Below, in pieces: positions 1 to 8,415 of a stretch of DNA of 64,000 bases. Every line of letters starts with the position of its first letter. Within the stretch, counting starts at the first letter, position 1. Both the position numbers and the translations under genes were made by a program. This DNA comes from an uncultured Lachnospiraceae bacterium. Its GTDB lineage: Bacteria; Bacillota; Clostridia; Lachnospirales; Lachnospiraceae. The notes beneath the pieces are model-generated. The model searched no databases, was not told the origin of the DNA, and saw only the letters and a list, made by a program, of their open reading frames with translations. The stretch is taken from positions 1 to 64,000 of the forward strand of contig CAJUAO010000007.1 in assembly GCA_910584685.1 (NCBI GenBank), in the 5' to 3' direction.

Positions 1-28
1 CACATATTAATTCGTATAAACAATTCAA

Positions 29-205
29 GTGGATGGCGTATCAATAAAAATACAATATTCAGTATTAGATAGATATAAATTTACTGGTATTCACTATAAT
101 TATACGCCTGCATTCTGCTCCAGCCTGTTCCTCCGCTTAAAGCCTGTTAATGGGACATACCCGGACTACATGCGAAGGAAAAATATTTTCAAACGTACAA
201 ATTAA
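29..205 (+). pseudogene. possible 3' remnant of an AraC-type regulator gene
   Basis: The frame ending at the TAA at 203-205 encodes a tail containing LFLRLKPVNGTYPDYMRRK. It resembles the last helix region of AraC-family DNA-binding domains (typically LFKRxxGxTPxEYRRK). No good start codon or intact helix-turn-helix is visible upstream and the frame closes at position 17. It is either a decayed remnant or chance similarity. Confidence 0.25.
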
Positions 206-223
206 TATTTATATATGTCACAC

Positions 224-252
224 TTGCAGGCAGAATAAAAGTGAGCTATAAT
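224..252 (+). promoter_or_regulatory. promoter of the fumarase operon
   Basis: TTGCAG (224-229) and TATAAT (247-252) are separated by exactly 17 bp. They lie 47 bp before the ATG at 299, which is preceded by an AGGAG ribosome site at 284-288. Confidence 0.7.
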
Positions 253-298
253 AAACAGTGATAAAATTGTAACATAATAGGAAAGGAGAATACAACAA

Positions 299-1141
299 AT
301 GCGTGAGATAGAAGTAAGTCAGATTACAGACGTTGTGGAAAGACTTTGTATCGCAGCAAATGAACATCTTCCTGAGGATGTAAAATGTGCAATTAAGAAC
401 TGCCGTGCATGTGAGGACGGTGAAATTGCAAAAGGAGTGCTTGACAATATTATAGAAAATTTTGAGATAGCAGACAATGAAAACGTGCCTATCTGTCAGG
501 ATACAGGTATGGCGTGCGTGTTCCTTGAGATAGGTCAGGATGTACACCTTGTGGGAGGAGACCTTTCGGATGCCATAAATGAAGGCGTACGCAGAGGCTA
601 TGACAAGGGTTATCTTAGAAAATCCGTAGTTAAGGACCCTGTTCGCAGAGGAAACACAGGCGACAATACTCCAGCCATGATTTATACAGAAATCGTACCG
701 GGTGAAAACGTAAAGATAACGGTAGGGCCAAAGGGCTTTGGAAGCGAAAATATGAGCGCAATCCGTATGTTTAAACCGTCACACGGACTTCAGGGAATAA
801 AGGATTTCATTATTGAAACCGTAGAGACGGCAGGCCCGAACCCATGTCCTCCTATGGTAGTCGGAGTAGGCATCGGAGGTACATTTGACAAGGCGGCTCT
901 CCTTGCAAAGAAAGCGCTTATGAGACCTCTTGACTCATCAAATCCCGACCCGTTCTATGCGGATTTGGAGAAGGAAATGCTTGAAAAGATAAACGAGCTT
1001 GGCATAGGGCCACAGGGCTTTGGAGGAAAGACCACAGCCATTGGACTTAACATTGAAACAATGCCTACGCATATTGCAGGCATGCCATGCGCCATAAATA
1101 TTAACTGTCATGTTACACGCCATAAGACGGAGGTGATATAG
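299..1141 (+). CDS. class I fumarate hydratase, alpha subunit
   Basis: Alpha subunit (280 residues) of the oxygen-sensitive [4Fe-4S] fumarase/tartrate dehydratase family, interconverting fumarate and malate in the cytoplasm. Visible features are CQDTGMACVF near residues 66-75, whose first Cys is an expected cluster ligand, GPKGFGSENMSA, NPCPPMVVGVGIGGTFD, and a C-terminal ININCHVTRH supplying a further Cys. In enterobacteria alpha and beta are fused in one chain; two genes are usual in clostridia. The beta gene starts two bases after this stop, so the pair is cotranscribed and probably translationally coupled. It could in principle be L(+)-tartrate dehydratase, which shares the architecture. 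Confidence 0.93.
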   Translation: MREIEVSQITDVVERLCIAANEHLPEDVKCAIKNCRACEDGEIAKGVLDNIIENFEIADNENVPICQDTGMACVFLEIGQDVHLVGGDLSDAINEGVRRGYDKGYLRKSVVKDPVRRGNTGDNTPAMIYTEIVPGENVKITVGPKGFGSENMSAIRMFKPSHGLQGIKDFIIETVETAGPNPCPPMVVGVGIGGTFDKAALLAKKALMRPLDSSNPDPFYADLEKEMLEKINELGIGPQGFGGKTTAIGLNIETMPTHIAGMPCAININCHVTRHKTEVI

Positions 1142-1142
1142 G

Positions 1143-1703
1143 ATGGAAAAGAAAATTACGTTGCCTCTTACAGAGGAATTGGCAAAGACACTTCATGCAG
1201 GAGACAGAGTTCTTCTGACAGGAACAATATATACGTCAAGAGACGCCGGACACAAGAGAATGTGTGAGGCGTTGGAAAAGGGAGAGGAGATTCCTTTTGA
1301 CCCGAAGGATGCAACTATATATTATGTAGGTCCTACGCCAGCCAAGCCGGGACAGGTTATCGGCTCAGCCGGCCCTACTACGAGCGGACGTATGGATGCA
1401 TATGCTCCAACCATGATGTCAGTGGGAGCAAGAGGAATGATAGGAAAGGGAGCCAGACTTCCTGAGGTTGTTGAGGCCATGAAAAAGTACAGTGGAGTAT
1501 ATTTTGGCGCAATAGGAGGAGCAGGAGCCCTTTTGGCTAAATGTATAAAGAAGGCAGAGCTTATCGCATTCGAGGACTTGGGAGCAGAGGCTTTAAGAAA
1601 GCTGTATGTGGAGGATATGCCGTTAGTTGTCATTATAGACAGCCAGGGCAACAATCTGTATGAGGACGGCCGCGCGGCATACCTTAAGGAGCATAAGGCT
1701 TAA
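1143..1703 (+). CDS. class I fumarate hydratase, beta subunit
   Basis: Beta subunit (186 residues) completing the Fe-S hydro-lyase with the upstream alpha subunit. Recognisable segments are GPTPAKPGQVIGSAGPTTSGRMD, which carries substrate-binding and active-site loop residues in this family, GAIGGAGALLAKCI and EDLGAEALRKLYVEDMPLVVIID. Length is normal for the separate beta subunit. The ATG follows the alpha stop with only one intervening base, indicating a two-gene operon. No hairpin terminator is obvious in the 144 bp before the next gene. Confidence 0.93.
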   Translation: MEKKITLPLTEELAKTLHAGDRVLLTGTIYTSRDAGHKRMCEALEKGEEIPFDPKDATIYYVGPTPAKPGQVIGSAGPTTSGRMDAYAPTMMSVGARGMIGKGARLPEVVEAMKKYSGVYFGAIGGAGALLAKCIKKAELIAFEDLGAEALRKLYVEDMPLVVIIDSQGNNLYEDGRAAYLKEHKA

Positions 1704-1847
1704 AAAGCATTTATAGTGAATTTATAATGAAATAATACATATTTTTCCCTGTATTGCCCTTTGGTTTTGAGACAAATTGGTGCAAGCATGGACAGGATTT
1801 TTTATCATGCCTAAGCTATAATCATTGTTACAAGGAGGGTAAAACAA

Positions 1848-2735
1848 ATGTCAATACAGCTTATGCAGCAGGCAATATTATATATGGAAGAACATATTTA
1901 TGAAAACATAAGCTATGGTGAGGTTGCAAAAAGCGTTAATATGTCAAGCTACAATTTTCACCGTACCTTTAGCTTTATTGCAGGAATGACGGCAAATGAA
2001 TACATTAGAAAACGGCGTCTTACATTGGCAGCCAAAGAATTGCAGACAACAGATATATCTGTAATTGACGCTGCGTATAAGTACGGCTACGAGTCGCCGG
2101 AAAGCTTTTCTAAGGCTTTTTACAGGTTTCATGGCTCAACTCCAAGGCAGGCAAAACGAAAAGGTACAAAATTACATTTGTTTAATCCTCTTGTAATAAA
2201 AATCATACTGGAGGGTGGTAATATTATGGATTACAGAATTGAGCACAAGGAGAGTCAGAGGTTTATCGCGCTGGTAAGAGCCTTTTCCAATGAAATCATC
2301 AATGATGACAGTAATCATGACATTCCTGATTTTTGGACAGAATGTTCAGAAAAAAATCTTATTGAGCCTATGAAAATGCTTCGTGCCAAGGGAAAAAGAG
2401 ATTTATATGGTCTGTGCAGTCCTTTAAGTGACAGTGAAACTCATTTCAATTACGGAATCGGAGTTATGGTTGATGAGGATACGGACGCCGCAAAATTGGA
2501 GGAATTTATCCACAACGGTTATTCCGTGTGGGAAACAAAGCCGGTCGATTATGCGGTATTTAAATGCTTCGGGGATGACGGTGACTGCTTAGGCGAGGCA
2601 TGGAGCAGATTTTTCAAGGAATTTGTTCCTCAGACAGGCTATATACAGACAGATGATACGGATTATGAAATTTATTTTGAAAATGGTGAAAAAGGTCTGT
2701 TCTGTGAGCTGTGGGTTCCTGTGAAGCTTGCTTAA
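1848..2735 (+). CDS. AraC-family regulator with C-terminal effector-binding domain
   Basis: A 295-residue regulator in reversed AraC order. Two helix-turn-helix motifs occupy about residues 1-105 (SYGEVAKSVNMSSYNFHRTFSFIAGMTANEYIRKRRL and a second ending FYRFHGSTPRQAKR). A GyrI-like/AraC effector-binding domain fills about 125-295. This layout is typical of regulators that bind small hydrophobic or cationic ligands; the ligand cannot be read from sequence. An AAGGAGG-like site precedes the ATG and a TATAAT lies at 1817-1822. The gene is monocistronic, closed by a strong terminator. Confidence 0.88.
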   Translation: MSIQLMQQAILYMEEHIYENISYGEVAKSVNMSSYNFHRTFSFIAGMTANEYIRKRRLTLAAKELQTTDISVIDAAYKYGYESPESFSKAFYRFHGSTPRQAKRKGTKLHLFNPLVIKIILEGGNIMDYRIEHKESQRFIALVRAFSNEIINDDSNHDIPDFWTECSEKNLIEPMKMLRAKGKRDLYGLCSPLSDSETHFNYGIGVMVDEDTDAAKLEEFIHNGYSVWETKPVDYAVFKCFGDDGDCLGEAWSRFFKEFVPQTGYIQTDDTDYEIYFENGEKGLFCELWVPVKLA

Positions 2736-2771
2736 AGCCGTCGCCTTTAAATTTATACTTTCCAAACCTGC

Positions 2772-2800
2772 AAGTGTCGGCTAAAGCCGACACTTTTTGC
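2772..2800 (+). terminator. rho-independent terminator after the AraC-type gene
   Basis: Perfect 11-bp stem AAGTGTCGGCT / AGCCGACACTT with a 2-base loop, followed by TTTTT. Confidence 0.85.
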
Positions 2801-2829
2801 TTGACTTATATATTTTCAGGTTGTATTAT
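2801..2829 (+). promoter_or_regulatory. promoter of the AspT-like carrier gene
   Basis: TTGACT (2801-2806) and TATTAT (2824-2829) with 17-bp spacing, directly behind the preceding terminator. Confidence 0.7.
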
Positions 2830-2872
2830 ATTTTCGGAATATTAACAAAAAAGAAAAAGGAGTATTTTGAAA

Positions 2873-4114
2873 ATGAAAATTCAGTTGTTTGATGTGGCAG
2901 GCATCAGTCTGTTTAATGTAAAAACAATGGCGCTTGTACTGTTTTTGATTTTTGCAATTATTGCAGTCGGATACCTTTTAGGAAAAATATCAGTAAAAGG
3001 TGTTACATTGGGAAGCGCCGCTATATTTATAGTTGCCCTGGTTGCAGGACATTTCCTTCAGTATGCTTTAAATCATATTGACAGTTGGAATGAGGCAGGA
3101 AACTGGGGGGCAGTTAAGCCATATTTTTCAATGACACAGAATTTAGGCTTACTGCTTTTCGTTACATCTGTAGGTCTTATAGCGGGACCTACATTTTTCA
3201 GAAACCTGAAAAAGAATTTTAAGTCATATGTAGTGCTGGGACTTATAATTATCGGCTCGGCGGCATTAACATGCGCTTTAATTACAATATTGGTGCCGGG
3301 TATGAATTCTGCCATGTCCGTAGGTCTTCTCTCAGGCTCCCTGACAAGTACTCCGGCATTTGCAGCAGCGCAGGAAGCCCTTTCAGGAACGGAATTCTAC
3401 AATCAGATAGCTGTGGGACATGGCGTGGCATATCCCTTTGGCGTTATAGGAGTTGTTTTATTTGTACAGATTGTTCCAAAGCTTATGAAGGCGGATATGG
3501 ACAAGGAAAGGGCGCTTCTTGACGCAGGCGAAATGTCAGAAAGCATAGAGGCAGAAAAGAAGCTCTTTGAGATGGACAAGTTTGGCCTTGGAGCAATGTC
3601 CCTTACTATAATACTTGGCGTAATACTGGGAAGTATAAATATACCTCTTGGAAACAGCCAGTCCTTCAGCCTTGGAACAACAGGCGGTCCTCTTATTATG
3701 GGACTTATATTCGGTCATTTTGGAAAAATCGGTAAGCTTAGCATGAAGGTAAAGAAGGAAATACTTTCTATTTTCCAAGAGCTTGGACTTATACTTTTCC
3801 TTATTGGAGCAGGAGTAGACGGCGGAAGAGAATTTGTTTCCACACTTAGCGAGTTCGGTCCGTTATTATTCCTTTGGGGCGCATTAATGACAATCGTTCC
3901 TTTGCTGCTTGGCTTTGTTGTGGCAAAATATATGTTAAAGATGAGCCTCTTCAACAACCTTGGCTCACTTACAGGAGGCATGACAAGCACGCCTGCCCTT
4001 GGAGCTCTGATAAATGTTACAGGTACATCTAATGTGGCGTCTGCATATGCGGCTACATATCCAATCGCGCTTATAGCCGTAGTACTTGCATCACAGTTCC
4101 TGACATATTTATAA
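2873..4114 (+). CDS. AspT/YidE/YbjL-family membrane carrier
   Basis: About 413 residues with roughly ten hydrophobic segments and the internal duplication of the aspartate:alanine exchanger (AspT/YidE/YbjL) superfamily. The repeat signatures are GSLTSTPAFAAAQEA with YPFGVIGVVLF in the first half and GGMTSTPALGAL with ATYPIALIAVVLA in the second. The TrkA-C domains found in some relatives are replaced by a short hydrophilic loop near residues 210-235. ATG 2873 is chosen over TTG 2867 because the GGAG at 2859-2862 is then 10 bases away. It likely exchanges dicarboxylates or amino acids at the cytoplasmic membrane, but the substrate is unknown. It has its own promoter and terminator. Confidence 0.82.
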   Translation: MKIQLFDVAGISLFNVKTMALVLFLIFAIIAVGYLLGKISVKGVTLGSAAIFIVALVAGHFLQYALNHIDSWNEAGNWGAVKPYFSMTQNLGLLLFVTSVGLIAGPTFFRNLKKNFKSYVVLGLIIIGSAALTCALITILVPGMNSAMSVGLLSGSLTSTPAFAAAQEALSGTEFYNQIAVGHGVAYPFGVIGVVLFVQIVPKLMKADMDKERALLDAGEMSESIEAEKKLFEMDKFGLGAMSLTIILGVILGSINIPLGNSQSFSLGTTGGPLIMGLIFGHFGKIGKLSMKVKKEILSIFQELGLILFLIGAGVDGGREFVSTLSEFGPLLFLWGALMTIVPLLLGFVVAKYMLKMSLFNNLGSLTGGMTSTPALGALINVTGTSNVASAYAATYPIALIAVVLASQFLTYL

Positions 4115-4172
4115 AGGCGCAGTTTTTCATATTTCAGGCTTTTAAAGGCTGATTTAAGATAATAATGTTTTT

Positions 4173-4222
4173 AAGCTAAAGGTGTAAAGTCTTATTACAA
4201 AAGATTTTACACCTTAGCTTTT
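4173..4222 (+). terminator. rho-independent terminator after the carrier gene
   Basis: A long inverted repeat (AAGCTAAAGGTGTAAA paired with TTTACACCTTAGCTT) with a short loop and trailing T-rich bases. Confidence 0.8.
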
Positions 4223-4351
4223 GCAGCTTGTTATTATTCCTTAACTTACCAATGTACTAAAATTGTGATATGCAAAGCAGCAAATTTGTGCTATAATGTT
4301 TAACAAAGTTTGATAAGTATTGTAATATAATTGAGGCTGAGGAGGTGCGAT

Positions 4352-5698
4352 ATGAGCCATATTGCATGGGATAAGGATTATGAAATAGGTGTGGATTTTA
4401 TTGACAAGGAGCACCAGATGCTTTTTTCTACAATGAATAAGCTGATTAAACTTAGTGAGAACGAGGAGAAAAGTGAATGGGTGTGTCGTGAAGGCATAAA
4501 ATACATAAAAAATCACATCAAAGAGCATTTTGAACATGAAGAAAATTATATGAAGTCTGTCAATTACAGCGATTTTGATATACACAAGCGTCTGCATGAT
4601 GATTTTCGTTATAAAACCATGCCTGCCCTTGAGGAGGAGCTTGAGGAAACTAAATATTCGAAGGAGTCCATCCGCCATTTTCTCGGCGTATGTATCGGCT
4701 GGCTGATTGCCCATACAAAGATGGAGGACCAGGCGATTGTTGGAAAGACGGTAAGCAAATGGGGGGATATTCCTCACGAAGAGGAAAATGATGCTTTAGA
4801 GACTACCATAATTCAGCTTGTTAAAGAGATGTTCCATCTTAAGGCTAAACTGATAAGTACTCAGTATGACGGAGAAGATTTTGGAAAGGTATTTTGCTGT
4901 CAGTTTACTTATTGCGGAGAAAATAAGAAGCGGTGGGACGTTATTCTTGTTTTTGAAGACAGGCTTTTGGTTAAAACCGTAAGTAATATACTTAACACAG
5001 AATATCCAAGGGTTGACGATATGGTGCTTAATGTTACCAGATATTTGTCACGTCAGTTTTTGGAGCAAATCAGGGAGTGCTTTCCATCAATAGACCTTAT
5101 GACCTTGGAAAATGAATGTCTGCTGACATATGAACAGCTTCTGAATTCTTTCCGCAGAGGACATCCGTCCTGTAGTCTGCTGTTTAGTACGGAGGAAGGA
5201 TATTTTGCATTCTGTGCGGCATCGGCGGAGTCTATGAGAGGAAAAATTGTGGCTGAAATTAATCATAAGAATGTTGTAAATGCCGTAAAGGAATACATTG
5301 TGAAGGAGGAGGAAGAGCATAAAAAACGGAGGTATAAGATTCTTGTAGTAGATGATTCCGAATTTATTATCGCAAGAATGCGTCAGCTGCTGGAGGCGAA
5401 ATATGATTTACTGGAGTCCAATTCCAGTATATCGGCAATAAAAAAAATAGCTTTAAACCGTCCGGATTTGGTGCTGTTAGATTACGAGATGCCTATATGC
5501 GACGGCAGGCAGGCCTTGGAAATGATTCGTTCAGACAAGGATATTGCAGATATTCCCGTTATGTTTCTGACAGGCAGAGGCGATAAGGAAAGCGTCAAGA
5601 AGGTTAAGGCGTTAAAACCGGCAGGCTATCTGTTAAAGACAATGTCAGATGAATTCATTGTAAAAAGTATTGACGAATTCTTTGAAAATAAGAAATAA
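4352..5698 (+). CDS. bacteriohemerythrin - response regulator receiver fusion
   Basis: A 448-residue three-part protein. Residues 1-135 form a hemerythrin four-helix bundle, from HIAWDKDYEIGVDFIDKEHQ through HIKEHFEHEENYM and HKRLHDDF to HTKMEDQ, with the His/Glu/Asp pattern that binds a di-iron O2/NO site. The middle (about 150-315) is unassigned but has a faint CheX/CheC-like look (WDVILVFEDRLLVKTVSNIL). Residues 325-448 are a CheY-like receiver with the acidic pair in VVDDSEF, phosphoacceptor Asp in LVLLDYEMP, Thr in MFLTGRG and Lys in YLLKTM. ATG 4352 follows GGAGG at 4341-4345. It probably couples oxygen or NO sensing to signalling. Confidence 0.85.
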   Translation: MSHIAWDKDYEIGVDFIDKEHQMLFSTMNKLIKLSENEEKSEWVCREGIKYIKNHIKEHFEHEENYMKSVNYSDFDIHKRLHDDFRYKTMPALEEELEETKYSKESIRHFLGVCIGWLIAHTKMEDQAIVGKTVSKWGDIPHEEENDALETTIIQLVKEMFHLKAKLISTQYDGEDFGKVFCCQFTYCGENKKRWDVILVFEDRLLVKTVSNILNTEYPRVDDMVLNVTRYLSRQFLEQIRECFPSIDLMTLENECLLTYEQLLNSFRRGHPSCSLLFSTEEGYFAFCAASAESMRGKIVAEINHKNVVNAVKEYIVKEEEEHKKRRYKILVVDDSEFIIARMRQLLEAKYDLLESNSSISAIKKIALNRPDLVLLDYEMPICDGRQALEMIRSDKDIADIPVMFLTGRGDKESVKKVKALKPAGYLLKTMSDEFIVKSIDEFFENKK

Positions 5699-5736
5699 TT
5701 TTTTGATTTACAAAAAAGAAAGGCAGGTACATATAA

Positions 5737-6741
5737 ATGATATCTTTGAAGGGACGTAATTTTTTGACACTCAAGGATTTTACACCTGAGGAAATAAAAT
5801 ATTTAATAGATTTTTCCGCTTATTTTAAGGATAAAAAGAAAAAGGGAGAGCCTGTAGACGAACTTAGGGGAAAAAATGTGGCTCTCATATTTGAAAAAAC
5901 AAGTACAAGGACAAGATGCTCCTTTGAGGTGGCAGCCCATGACCTTGGAATGGGAACTACATATCTTGACCCGTCGGGCTCACAGATAGGGAAAAAGGAG
6001 AGTATTGCAGATACTGCAAGAGTTCTTGGAAGAATGTATGAGGGCATTGAGTACAGAGGCTTTGGGCAGGATATAGTGGAGGAGCTTGCAAAGCACGCAG
6101 GCGTTCCTGTGTGGAACGGACTTACAAACGAGTACCATCCTACGCAGATGATAGCAGACCTTCTTACAATAAAGGAGCATAAAGGAGAATTAAAGGGACT
6201 TAATTTTGTATATATGGGAGATGCAAGATATAATATGGGCAATTCTCTTATGATAGCATGCTCAAAGATGGGAATTAATTTTACCGCATGCACTAACAAG
6301 AAATATTTTCCTGACGGAGAGCTTGTAAATCAGTGCAGGGAGTATGGGAAGGAAAGCGGCGCATCCATTACTCTTACCGAAGACGTTATGGAAGGAACAA
6401 AGGACGCTGACATAATCTATACGGATGTATGGGTATCTATGGGCGAGCCTGAGGAGGTCTGGTCAGAGCGTATAAATGACCTTAAGCCTTATCAGGTTAA
6501 TAAGGGCGCATTTGAAAATGCAAAGGCAGACGCTATATTTATGCATTGCCTGCCGGCGTTTCATGACCTTAAGACAAAGATAGGGGAAGAGGTATACAGG
6601 AAATACGGACTTTCTGAAATGGAGGTTACAGACGATATATTTGAATCAGACAGGTCGGTAGTATTTGACGAGGCAGAAAACAGGATGCATTCAATTAAGG
6701 CAATAATGGCGGCTACACTTGGTTTAGAAATGAAAAAGTAA
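5737..6741 (+). CDS. argF: ornithine carbamoyltransferase
   Basis: A 334-residue OTCase that makes citrulline from carbamoyl phosphate and ornithine in the cytoplasm. Visible motifs are the carbamoyl-phosphate loop STRTRCSFE (residues 56-64), HPTQMIADLLT near 135, a DARYNMGNSL segment at the domain boundary, the ornithine-binding WVSMGE, and HCLPAFHD at 270-277. Those residues are diagnostic for OTCase over aspartate transcarbamylase. No other arginine genes are adjacent, so it could serve biosynthesis or the catabolic arginine deiminase route. Confidence 0.95.
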   Translation: MISLKGRNFLTLKDFTPEEIKYLIDFSAYFKDKKKKGEPVDELRGKNVALIFEKTSTRTRCSFEVAAHDLGMGTTYLDPSGSQIGKKESIADTARVLGRMYEGIEYRGFGQDIVEELAKHAGVPVWNGLTNEYHPTQMIADLLTIKEHKGELKGLNFVYMGDARYNMGNSLMIACSKMGINFTACTNKKYFPDGELVNQCREYGKESGASITLTEDVMEGTKDADIIYTDVWVSMGEPEEVWSERINDLKPYQVNKGAFENAKADAIFMHCLPAFHDLKTKIGEEVYRKYGLSEMEVTDDIFESDRSVVFDEAENRMHSIKAIMAATLGLEMKK

Positions 6742-6780
6742 AGGCGTTTGTCATGGAAAGCATGCAGGAAAGGAAATAAT

Positions 6781-7071
6781 ATGTCTATAACATATGGGAA
6801 AAGAATAAGCCTTAGAAGAATAGGCCCTGTTATCGATAAGGTAAATATTATCTTAAGCGCAGCTATTATCTTAAGCGCCGTTGTCATTGTACTGGATTTG
6901 GAAAAATATCTGTTTATGTTTCCCGTTATATTTACACTGGCTGCATTGATGAACGGACTTATGGCATTTAAGTGTTACAAAATGGCGGAAAGGATAAGAA
7001 TGCTCTTTCTTCTTATTGCATTTGCGTTGCTTGTGGCCCTAAGCGTAGTAGGATTTATAGTTACGCTTTAA
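6781..7071 (+). CDS. small hydrophobic membrane protein
   Basis: 96 residues with about three transmembrane stretches (ILSAAIILSAVVIVLDL, YLFMFPVIFTLAALMNGLMAF, MLFLLIAFALLVALSVVGFIVTL). The ATG at 6781 is chosen because AGGAAAGGA precedes it. It lies between argF and birA on the same strand with short gaps, so cotranscription is likely. I do not recognise a family. Confidence 0.65.
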   Translation: MSITYGKRISLRRIGPVIDKVNIILSAAIILSAVVIVLDLEKYLFMFPVIFTLAALMNGLMAFKCYKMAERIRMLFLLIAFALLVALSVVGFIVTL

Positions 7072-7097
7072 CAGGAAAGCAGAAAGAGGCTTTTATA

Positions 7098-8081
7098 ATG
7101 GATATAAAGACAAGGGTTTTAATGGAGCTTAAGGGTGCGGACTCCTATGTTTCGGGACAGGATTTATGCGAAAGGTGGGGCGTATCCAGAACAGCCGTAT
7201 GGAAGGTTATTAACCAGCTTAAGAGCGAGGGATATGAAATAGATTCGGTGACAAACAAGGGCTATAAGCTGACAAAGCTCCCCGATATATTGTCCAAAAG
7301 TGAGATTGAAAGCGTTATACCGGCAGGAGGCATTGTAAATAAGGTAATATATTTTGATGAGACAGATTCTACCAATACAAGAGCAAAGCTCTTCGGCGAA
7401 GAAGGAATGGCTGACGGAGCCTTAGTGGTGGCGGATTGTCAGAATATGGGAAAGGGAAGACGGGGCAAAAGCTTCACATCGCCAAGGGGACAGAGCGTAT
7501 ATATGACATTTTTGTTAAGACCGGATATTCCTCCCGTAAGGGCGTCAATGATTACCATATTGTCAGCTATGGCGGTAAGGAGCGGGCTGAGGGAGATATG
7601 CGGTATTGACACGCTTATAAAGTGGCCTAATGATGTGGTTGCAGACGGTAAAAAAATATGCGGCATACTTACTGAAATGAGCGCAGAGCTTACAAAGATA
7701 AATTATGTTGTCGTAGGTATAGGAATTAATGTAAATAATAAAAAAATGCCGAAGGATATAGAAAATGTGGCAGTATCAGCGCGGATGCTTACCGGTAGGG
7801 AGCAGGGAAGAAGCCTTATCATAGGAAGCGTATGCAAATGGTTTGGCGCATACTACCATAAGTTTCTCAGTACCCTAGACCTGTCCCTCATAAAAGAGGA
7901 GTACAACAAATATCTTATAAATTATAATAAGGAAGTAGAAATAGTAAAAGAAAAAGAGAGCTATAGGGCAAAATCACTTGGAATTGACGACGAGGGAAGG
8001 CTTCTTGTTGAGAGAGAGGGAAAAATAGAAGCAGTGTTGTCAGGGGAGGTGTCGGTGAGAGGAGTTTACGGCTATGTATGA
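7098..8081 (+). CDS. birA: bifunctional biotin-protein ligase / biotin repressor
   Basis: 327 residues. A winged-helix domain (about 1-62, SGQDLCERWGVSRTAVWKVINQLKSEGY) is followed by the biotin ligase catalytic domain with DSTNTRAK, the biotinyl-adenylate loop GKGRRGKSFTSPRGQSVYM and KWPNDVVADGKKICGIL, then a C-terminal SH3-like cap. It attaches biotin to carboxylase carrier domains and, with the N-terminal domain present, probably represses biotin genes. ATG 7098 gives the standard start. Its 3' end overlaps the next gene by 8 bases. Confidence 0.93.
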   Translation: MDIKTRVLMELKGADSYVSGQDLCERWGVSRTAVWKVINQLKSEGYEIDSVTNKGYKLTKLPDILSKSEIESVIPAGGIVNKVIYFDETDSTNTRAKLFGEEGMADGALVVADCQNMGKGRRGKSFTSPRGQSVYMTFLLRPDIPPVRASMITILSAMAVRSGLREICGIDTLIKWPNDVVADGKKICGILTEMSAELTKINYVVVGIGINVNNKKMPKDIENVAVSARMLTGREQGRSLIIGSVCKWFGAYYHKFLSTLDLSLIKEEYNKYLINYNKEVEIVKEKESYRAKSLGIDDEGRLLVEREGKIEAVLSGEVSVRGVYGYV

Positions 8082-8415
8082 CGAAATGGAAGGAAAGACG
8101 GTTTTGTGCTGCGCAAACAGCTATGAGCAAAAATACTTCTTCAATGATTATTTTGACAGACTTCCGGAGGAGGTAAAGCAGGAGCTTAAGATTATGTGCG
8201 TTCTTTTTACGGAGGAGGCAGGAGGAATTATATCCCTTGTATATGAGGAGGACGGAAGCTTAAGCTTTGATGTAATGAGTGACGAGGGCGATTTGCTTTT
8301 TGACGAAATTAGCTGCGGACTTATGATAAGAAAGCTGCAGACAGAAAAGAGAGAGCTTTTAGAGGCATTGGAAATGTTTTATAAGGTTTTTGTGTTAGGC
8401 GAGGAATATGATTAA
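8074..8415 (+). CDS. small acidic conserved protein between birA and dus
   Basis: 113 residues, strongly acidic, without signal peptide or membrane segment. It overlaps birA by 8 bases and dus by 8 bases, so the three genes are almost certainly translationally coupled. Aromatic and Glu/Asp-rich beta-type segments (VLFTEEAGGIISLVYEEDGSLSF) and a C-terminal helix are visible. No family is recognised with confidence. The overlaps argue that it is real. Confidence 0.75.
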   Translation: MYDEMEGKTVLCCANSYEQKYFFNDYFDRLPEEVKQELKIMCVLFTEEAGGIISLVYEEDGSLSFDVMSDEGDLLFDEISCGLMIRKLQTEKRELLEALEMFYKVFVLGEEYD

